This document shows, in pieces, positions 59,901 through 64,000 of a DNA stretch of 64,000 bases (the stretch's first letter is position 1; every line of letters starts with the position of its first letter). The DNA comes from Rhodovarius lipocyclicus (GTDB lineage: Bacteria; Pseudomonadota; Alphaproteobacteria; Acetobacterales; Acetobacteraceae), in NCBI RefSeq assembly GCF_009900765.1, contig NZ_JAAABL010000007.1, positions 62,001 to 126,000 of the forward strand, read 5' to 3'. The notes under the pieces were generated by a model. The model worked only from the letters and a program-made list of their open reading frames with translations. It was not told where the DNA came from and did not search any database. The position numbers and the translations under genes are program-made.

Positions 59901-60869
59901 ATGCAGCCGTCCCGCCGCCAGAGCCTCGCCCTGTTGGCCGCCCCCCTGTTGGCCAGCCCCGCCGCCGCCCAGGGCTTCCCCGCCCGCCCCGTCACCATCG
60001 TGGTGCCGCTGGGCCCCGGCAGCGCCTCGGACATCATGGCCCGCGCCCTGGGCGCCGCCTTGCAGGAGGCCTGGGGCCACCCCGTGGTGGTGGACAACCG
60101 CCCGGGCGCCAGCGGCACGCTGGGCGCGGCGCAGGTGGCGCGCGCGGCCCCCGATGGCTACACGCTGCTGCTCGCCCCGCCGCCCTCCTACATCACGCCC
60201 ATGTTCATGCCGAACGCGGGCTATGACCCGGCGCGCGACCTGAAGCCGGTCTCGCTGGTCGCCTACTACCCGCTGGTGATGACGGTGAACCCCTCCGTCC
60301 CCGCCACCACCCTGCGGGAGTTCATCGCCTGGGCGAAGGCCAATCCCGGCGCCACCTACGGCTCGCCCGGCCCCGGCTCGCCGCTGCATCTGATGGCGGC
60401 CCTGCTGGCCAAGCAGGAGGGGCTGGAGATCGTCCAGGTCTCCTACCGCACCCCGGCCCAGGGCATGACGGATGTGATGGCCGGGCTGCTGCGCTTCTAT
60501 CCCGGCCCGACGCTGGAGGTGCTGCCCAATGTGCAGGCCGGCCGGCTGCGCGCCCTGGCCGTGATGGACCCGCACCGTTCCGCCGCCCTGCCCGATGTGC
60601 CCACGGCGGCCGAGCAGGGTTTCCCGGCGCTCTCGGCCTCCATCTGGTCCATGCTGATGGCCCCGGCGGCCACCCCCGCCCCCGTGCTGGCCAGCATCGC
60701 CCAGGCCGCGACCGCCGCCGCCCGCGCCCCCGCCTTCCGGGAGCGCCTGACGCAGCAGGGCGCGGAGGTGGTGGGCCTCGGCATGGCCGAGAGCGCGGCC
60801 TTCCTGCAGGCCGAGGACGCACGCTGGCGCCCGCTGGTGCGGGAGCTGGGGATCACCATCGCCGACTGA
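59901..60869 (+). CDS. Bug family tripartite tricarboxylate transporter substrate-binding protein
   Basis: A 322-residue exported binder: signal peptide SRRQSLALLAAPLLASPAAAQ, first strand RPVTIVVPLGPGSASDIMARALG, then APDGYTLLLAPPPSY, VQVSYRTPAQGMTDVMAG and GRLRALAVMDPHRSAALPDVPTAAEQG. It delivers a carboxylated compound to a TctAB-type permease encoded elsewhere. ATG at 59901 is preferred over 59892 because GGAG lies nine bases upstream. It is followed after 96 bases by the exported lyase. Confidence 0.93.
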   Translation: MQPSRRQSLALLAAPLLASPAAAQGFPARPVTIVVPLGPGSASDIMARALGAALQEAWGHPVVVDNRPGASGTLGAAQVARAAPDGYTLLLAPPPSYITPMFMPNAGYDPARDLKPVSLVAYYPLVMTVNPSVPATTLREFIAWAKANPGATYGSPGPGSPLHLMAALLAKQEGLEIVQVSYRTPAQGMTDVMAGLLRFYPGPTLEVLPNVQAGRLRALAVMDPHRSAALPDVPTAAEQGFPALSASIWSMLMAPAATPAPVLASIAQAATAAARAPAFRERLTQQGAEVVGLGMAESAAFLQAEDARWRPLVRELGITIAD

Positions 60870-60965
60870 CGCACCCGCTTACCCCGCGGCGGCGGGCGCG
60901 ATAGCCTGCCGGGCGGGAAGGCCGGCCAGCGGCACCTCCCCCAGAAACGACCGTCGGAGGAAGCC

Positions 60966-62477
60966 ATGCCGAAATTCTGGCCCTGCCTGGGAGCGCTGCT
61001 CATGTCCGCCATCACCCTGCCCGGTCTGTCCCAGACCGCGCCTGTCCGCGACGACTTCTTCTGGCTGGGAGAGATCAACAAGGCCAGCGCCGTGATCAAC
61101 ACCGAGGAAGGGCTGCTGGACCGCGCGATCGCGCCGCGCATCGCCGCCGGCCTGCAATCGGTGCTGCGGGCCGCGGCCCAACCCGGCGCCGCCCGCCCCA
61201 ACCTGGTCATCACCTTCGAGCCGCTGCTGATCCAGGCCGCGGGGGTGGAGGCGACCCTGCTGCATGCCGGGCGTTCCAGCCAGGACATGCTGGCCACCGT
61301 CCGCGCCGCGATGATGCGCGACGAGTTGCTGGGCCTGGCCAGCGCGCTGCGGCGGGTAAACGGCACGCTGGTGCGGCTGGCCGGGCAGCATGCGGGCACC
61401 ATCGTGCCGAACTATACCAACGGCGTGGCGGCCCAGCCCAACAGCTATGGCCATTACCTGCTGGGCCATGTCGCGGGCTTCGCGCGCGATGCGGAGCGCC
61501 TGCACCAGGCCTTCGCGCGGCTGGACCGCTCGCCCATGGGCACCACCGTGCTGAATGGCACCAGCTGGCCGCTGAACCGGGAGCGCATGGCCCATTACCT
61601 CGGCTTCCCCGCCACGGTGGACAATGCCTATGACGCCGCCCAGATCCTGGCCGCCGAGATGCCGGTGGAGATCGGCGCCGTGGTCAACAGCATGGCGGTG
61701 CATGTGGGCGGCTTCATCGAGGATGTGATGACGCAATACGCCCAGCCCCGCCCCTGGATCCTGCTGCGGGAGGGCAACGGCAACACCTATGTCTCCAGCG
61801 CCATGCCGCAGAAGCGCAACCCGGGCCTGCTGAACGACACCCGCGCCCAGGCCTCCCGCGTGATCGCGCTGGGGGTGGGGCGGCTGATCATGCAGCACAA
61901 CATCACCCCGGGCATGAGCGACACCAAGGGCACGCGCGACAACATGGCCGTGATCGGCGGCGCGGTGCGCATGCTGGAGGCGTTCGACCGCGTGCTGAAC
62001 GCCCTGGTCATCAACCCCGAACGCGCGCTGGAGGAGCTGAACCTGGACTGGACCGCCAGCCAGGAGGTGGCGGACGTGCTGATGCGCGAACACCGCCTGC
62101 CCTTCCGCGTCGGCCACCATTTCGCGTCGGAGATCGTGACCTACGCCCGCGACCACGACATCCGCCCCAGCGACTTCCCCTATGCCGAGGCCCAGCGCAT
62201 CTACACCGAGACGCTGCGCCACGAGATGCAGCAGGAGAACGGCGTGCTGCCGCTGAGCGAGGCGGAGTTCCGCGCGGCGCTGGACCCCGTGGCGATCGTG
62301 CGCGCCCGGGCCACCGCGGGCGGCCCGCAACCGGCGGAGATGACGCGCATGCTGGCCGCCGCCGAGCGGGAGCTGGCGGCCCAGGAAGGCTGGGTGCGGG
62401 AAGGCCGGGCGCGCATCGACGGCGCGCTGGCCGCGCTGGACGCCGATTTCCAGCGGCTGCTGGAGGCGGGGCGATAG
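60966..62477 (+). CDS. Exported argininosuccinate lyase-like (fumarase/aspartase superfamily) enzyme
   Basis: A 503-residue lyase. The signature SSAMPQKRNPG near residue 277 is the catalytic loop (usually SSxMPQKxNP), and HAGRSSQDM near 100 supplies the substrate-binding loop. The family releases fumarate from C-N adducts such as argininosuccinate or EDDS. Unusually, the N-terminus MPKFWPCLGALLMSAITLPGLSQT looks like a signal peptide; the normal lyase start (DDFFWLGEINKASAVINTEEG) follows it. ATG at 60966 follows GGAGGAAGCC. It lies next to a Bug gene and before a gamma-glutamyltransferase. Confidence 0.85.
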   Translation: MPKFWPCLGALLMSAITLPGLSQTAPVRDDFFWLGEINKASAVINTEEGLLDRAIAPRIAAGLQSVLRAAAQPGAARPNLVITFEPLLIQAAGVEATLLHAGRSSQDMLATVRAAMMRDELLGLASALRRVNGTLVRLAGQHAGTIVPNYTNGVAAQPNSYGHYLLGHVAGFARDAERLHQAFARLDRSPMGTTVLNGTSWPLNRERMAHYLGFPATVDNAYDAAQILAAEMPVEIGAVVNSMAVHVGGFIEDVMTQYAQPRPWILLREGNGNTYVSSAMPQKRNPGLLNDTRAQASRVIALGVGRLIMQHNITPGMSDTKGTRDNMAVIGGAVRMLEAFDRVLNALVINPERALEELNLDWTASQEVADVLMREHRLPFRVGHHFASEIVTYARDHDIRPSDFPYAEAQRIYTETLRHEMQQENGVLPLSEAEFRAALDPVAIVRARATAGGPQPAEMTRMLAAAERELAAQEGWVREGRARIDGALAALDADFQRLLEAGR

Positions 62478-62484
62478 GCCCCCG

Positions 62485-64000
62485 TCAGGCGACTCCCTCG
62501 GCATAGCCATCGCGCTGCGGGTCCGCGCCCCCCTCGATGCGGCCGTCGAACAGGGTGATGCCGTGCACCGCCGCGAAGGGGAAGGAGTGGTAGTTCCGCC
62601 GCACCCCATACCCCATCGCGGCCACCTGCTTCTCCACCGCGCGGGGAATGCGGTTGGAGATGTCGATGCTGTCGCTGGTGGCGCTGAAGCGCGGGGCCAT
62701 CACGGCCTCCTGCATCGTCATGCCCCAGTCCAGCACGTTCAGCAGCGCCTGCAGCACCGCGATGCCGATCCAGGCCCCGCCCGGCGCGCCCAGCGTCATC
62801 ACCGGCCGCCCGTCCTGGAACACGATGGCCGGCGTCATGGAGGAAAACCGCTTCTTGCCCGGCGCGATGGAGCCCGCGCGCCCCGGGCGCGGATCGTACC
62901 AGTTCATCGCCCCATTCAGCATGAAGCCGGTGCCCGGCGGGATCACGCCCGAGGGCACGCCCAGCGTGTGCGTCATCGACGCCACCAGCCCATCCCCATC
63001 CACGCAGGAGATGGTGGTGGTGTGCTTGGAATCCCCGCCCAGCCGGGTCAGGGAGGCTTTCTCCCCGGCCCGGATGCGCGCGGCGCAGGCGGCGGCGTAA
63101 TCGTCGGACAGCAGGCGCTCCAGCGGAGGCGGCATGAAGGCCGGGTCGCCGATATGCTCGTCCCGGTCCCGCCCCGCGATCTTCATCGCCTCCGCCAGCA
63201 CGCGGATGTATTCGGCCGAGTTGTGGCCCATCGCCACCAGGTCGAAATGCTCCAGGATGCGCAGCATCTCCGCCACCACGATGCCGCCCGCGGGCGGCGG
63301 CGGCAGGCTGATGGTGTAGCCGCGATAGGAGACCAGCAGGGGCTCCACCCGGCGCGGCCGGAACCCCGCGAGGTCCGCCGCCGAGAGCAGCCCGTCATGC
63401 GCGCGCATATCCGCCAGGATGCTGTCGGCCAGGCTGCCGGTGTAAAGCGCCTCCGCCCCATCCCGCGCCACCAGGCCCAGGCTGGCGGCCAGGGCCGGGT
63501 TGCGCACCGTCTCGCCGGGCTTCTTCGGGGTGCCGTCGGGGCGCGTGTACAGCGCCCGCCCCTCGGGCGTGAAGCGCAGCTTGTCGGCGTAGCTCAGCCG
63601 GCCATAGCCCGATTCATCCATGGTCCACATGGCCGAGACATGCGGGCGCACGATCCAGCCTTCCTCGGCGAAGGCGATGGCGGGGGCCATCAGCGACGAC
63701 CAGGGGCCGCGGCCCCATTCGGCATGGGCCTCGGCGAACAGGCGCAAGATGCCGGGGGTGGTGACGGCGCGGTGCCCGATCTCATTGGCGCGGCTGCCCA
63801 GGATATAGCCATAGCCATCGGAGCATTCGCGCTGGAAATCGGCCTGCCACATCGCGGGCGCGCAGGCGGCGGGGCAGGTGGACAGGCCGTCGATCACGCT
63901 GGTGCGGCCGGTGCGCGGGTCGAACACCTGGATCACGCCCAAGCCGCCGATGCCGCACATCATCGGGTCCACCACGCCCTGGGTGAAGGCGCAGGCCAGC
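62485..64000 (-). CDS. Gamma-glutamyltransferase family protein, N-terminus cut by window end
   Basis: An Ntn-hydrolase that transfers or hydrolyses gamma-glutamyl groups, normally outside the cytoplasm. The frame is open to the last base of the window, so the first part (signal peptide and first residues) is missing. The small-subunit nucleophile threonine is in HTTTISCVDGDG near 63010, after which SMTHTLGVPSG and the GGAMNWYDPRPGR-like region follow (NGAMNWYDPRPGR here). The oxyanion GG and the N-terminal DPMMCGIGGLGVI are typical. It converges with the lyase gene, seven bases apart. Confidence 0.9.
   Translation of the reverse strand, partial: LACAFTQGVVDPMMCGIGGLGVIQVFDPRTGRTSVIDGLSTCPAACAPAMWQADFQRECSDGYGYILGSRANEIGHRAVTTPGILRLFAEAHAEWGRGPWSSLMAPAIAFAEEGWIVRPHVSAMWTMDESGYGRLSYADKLRFTPEGRALYTRPDGTPKKPGETVRNPALAASLGLVARDGAEALYTGSLADSILADMRAHDGLLSAADLAGFRPRRVEPLLVSYRGYTISLPPPPAGGIVVAEMLRILEHFDLVAMGHNSAEYIRVLAEAMKIAGRDRDEHIGDPAFMPPPLERLLSDDYAAACAARIRAGEKASLTRLGGDSKHTTTISCVDGDGLVASMTHTLGVPSGVIPPGTGFMLNGAMNWYDPRPGRAGSIAPGKKRFSSMTPAIVFQDGRPVMTLGAPGGAWIGIAVLQALLNVLDWGMTMQEAVMAPRFSATSDSIDISNRIPRAVEKQVAAMGYGVRRNYHSFPFAAVHGITLFDGRIEGGADPQRDGYAEGVA

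Noticed and set aside
1-64000. tRNA or rRNA genes
   Set aside because: No sequence with a clear cloverleaf or rRNA core was recognised by eye; a tRNA scan would settle it.

Overview
The window is 64 kb of very GC-rich bacterial DNA packed with catabolic and transport operons. No rRNA, tRNA, CRISPR array, transposase or phage gene was recognised. Gene content (several orphan Bug-type periplasmic binders, many CoA-ester enzymes, three NtaA/SnaA-type flavin monooxygenases, FCD-type GntR regulators) suggests a heterotrophic alphaproteobacterium, most likely Acetobacteraceae of the Roseomonas type. That placement is inference from gene style only.

Layout. 1-9.7 kb: acyl-CoA activation genes (a cut AMP-forming synthetase, an enoyl-CoA hydratase, a full AMP-forming synthetase paralogue, an NDP-forming synthetase), two SDRs, a branched-chain-amino-acid-type binding protein and a 3-hydroxyisobutyrate-dehydrogenase-like enzyme. 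9.75-10.4 kb: a scar where an acyl-CoA dehydrogenase tail meets a solute-binding-protein tail, both lacking their 5' parts. 10.4-20.3 kb (minus): TetR, SMP-30 lactonase, D-2-hydroxyacid dehydrogenase, then an ABC peptide-type operon (B, C, D, F and a binding protein whose two halves are in swapped order) ending in a flavin monooxygenase. 20.6-24.4 kb (plus): divergent LysR and two more flavin monooxygenases. 24.4-28.9 kb: an IclR / CMD / SDR / Bug / PDC-hydrolase-like operon with overlapping genes, and a divergent Bug remnant. 29-33.7 kb: MFS exporter, amidase, flavoprotein, small exported protein. 33.8-41.2 kb: GntR, frameshifted Bug, hydantoinase B and A, CoA-transferase, enoyl-CoA hydratase. 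41.2-48.9 kb: LysR with divergent SBF-like transporter, an NTF2-FMO fusion, TetR, deacetylase-like hydrolase, class IV aminotransferase, FKBP, leaderless binding protein. 49.2-53.9 kb: XRE-cupin regulator with a haem N-demethylase, a frameshifted flavin/FeS oxidoreductase, a class II aldolase. 53.9-58.7 kb: HpaB-type hydroxylase with divergent MarR, a duplicated alpha-beta-barrel protein, an AA_synth protein and an enamidase-like hydrolase. 59-64 kb: GntR, Bug, an exported argininosuccinate-lyase-like enzyme, and a gamma-glutamyltransferase cut by the window end.

The recurring unit is a cassette of one regulator, often one periplasmic binder, and a short enzyme chain of oxidation, hydrolysis and CoA-linked steps, usually with overlapping stop and start codons. 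No TctA/TctB membrane subunits accompany the four Bug genes, so the binders must use membrane parts encoded elsewhere.

The most unusual items are the apparently circularly permuted family-5 binding protein (14623-16353), a four-copy intergenic element whose inverted arms vary in sequence yet stay complementary, the head-to-head gene scar at about 9928, an SDR lacking its catalytic lysine, and an argininosuccinate-lyase homologue with a signal peptide.
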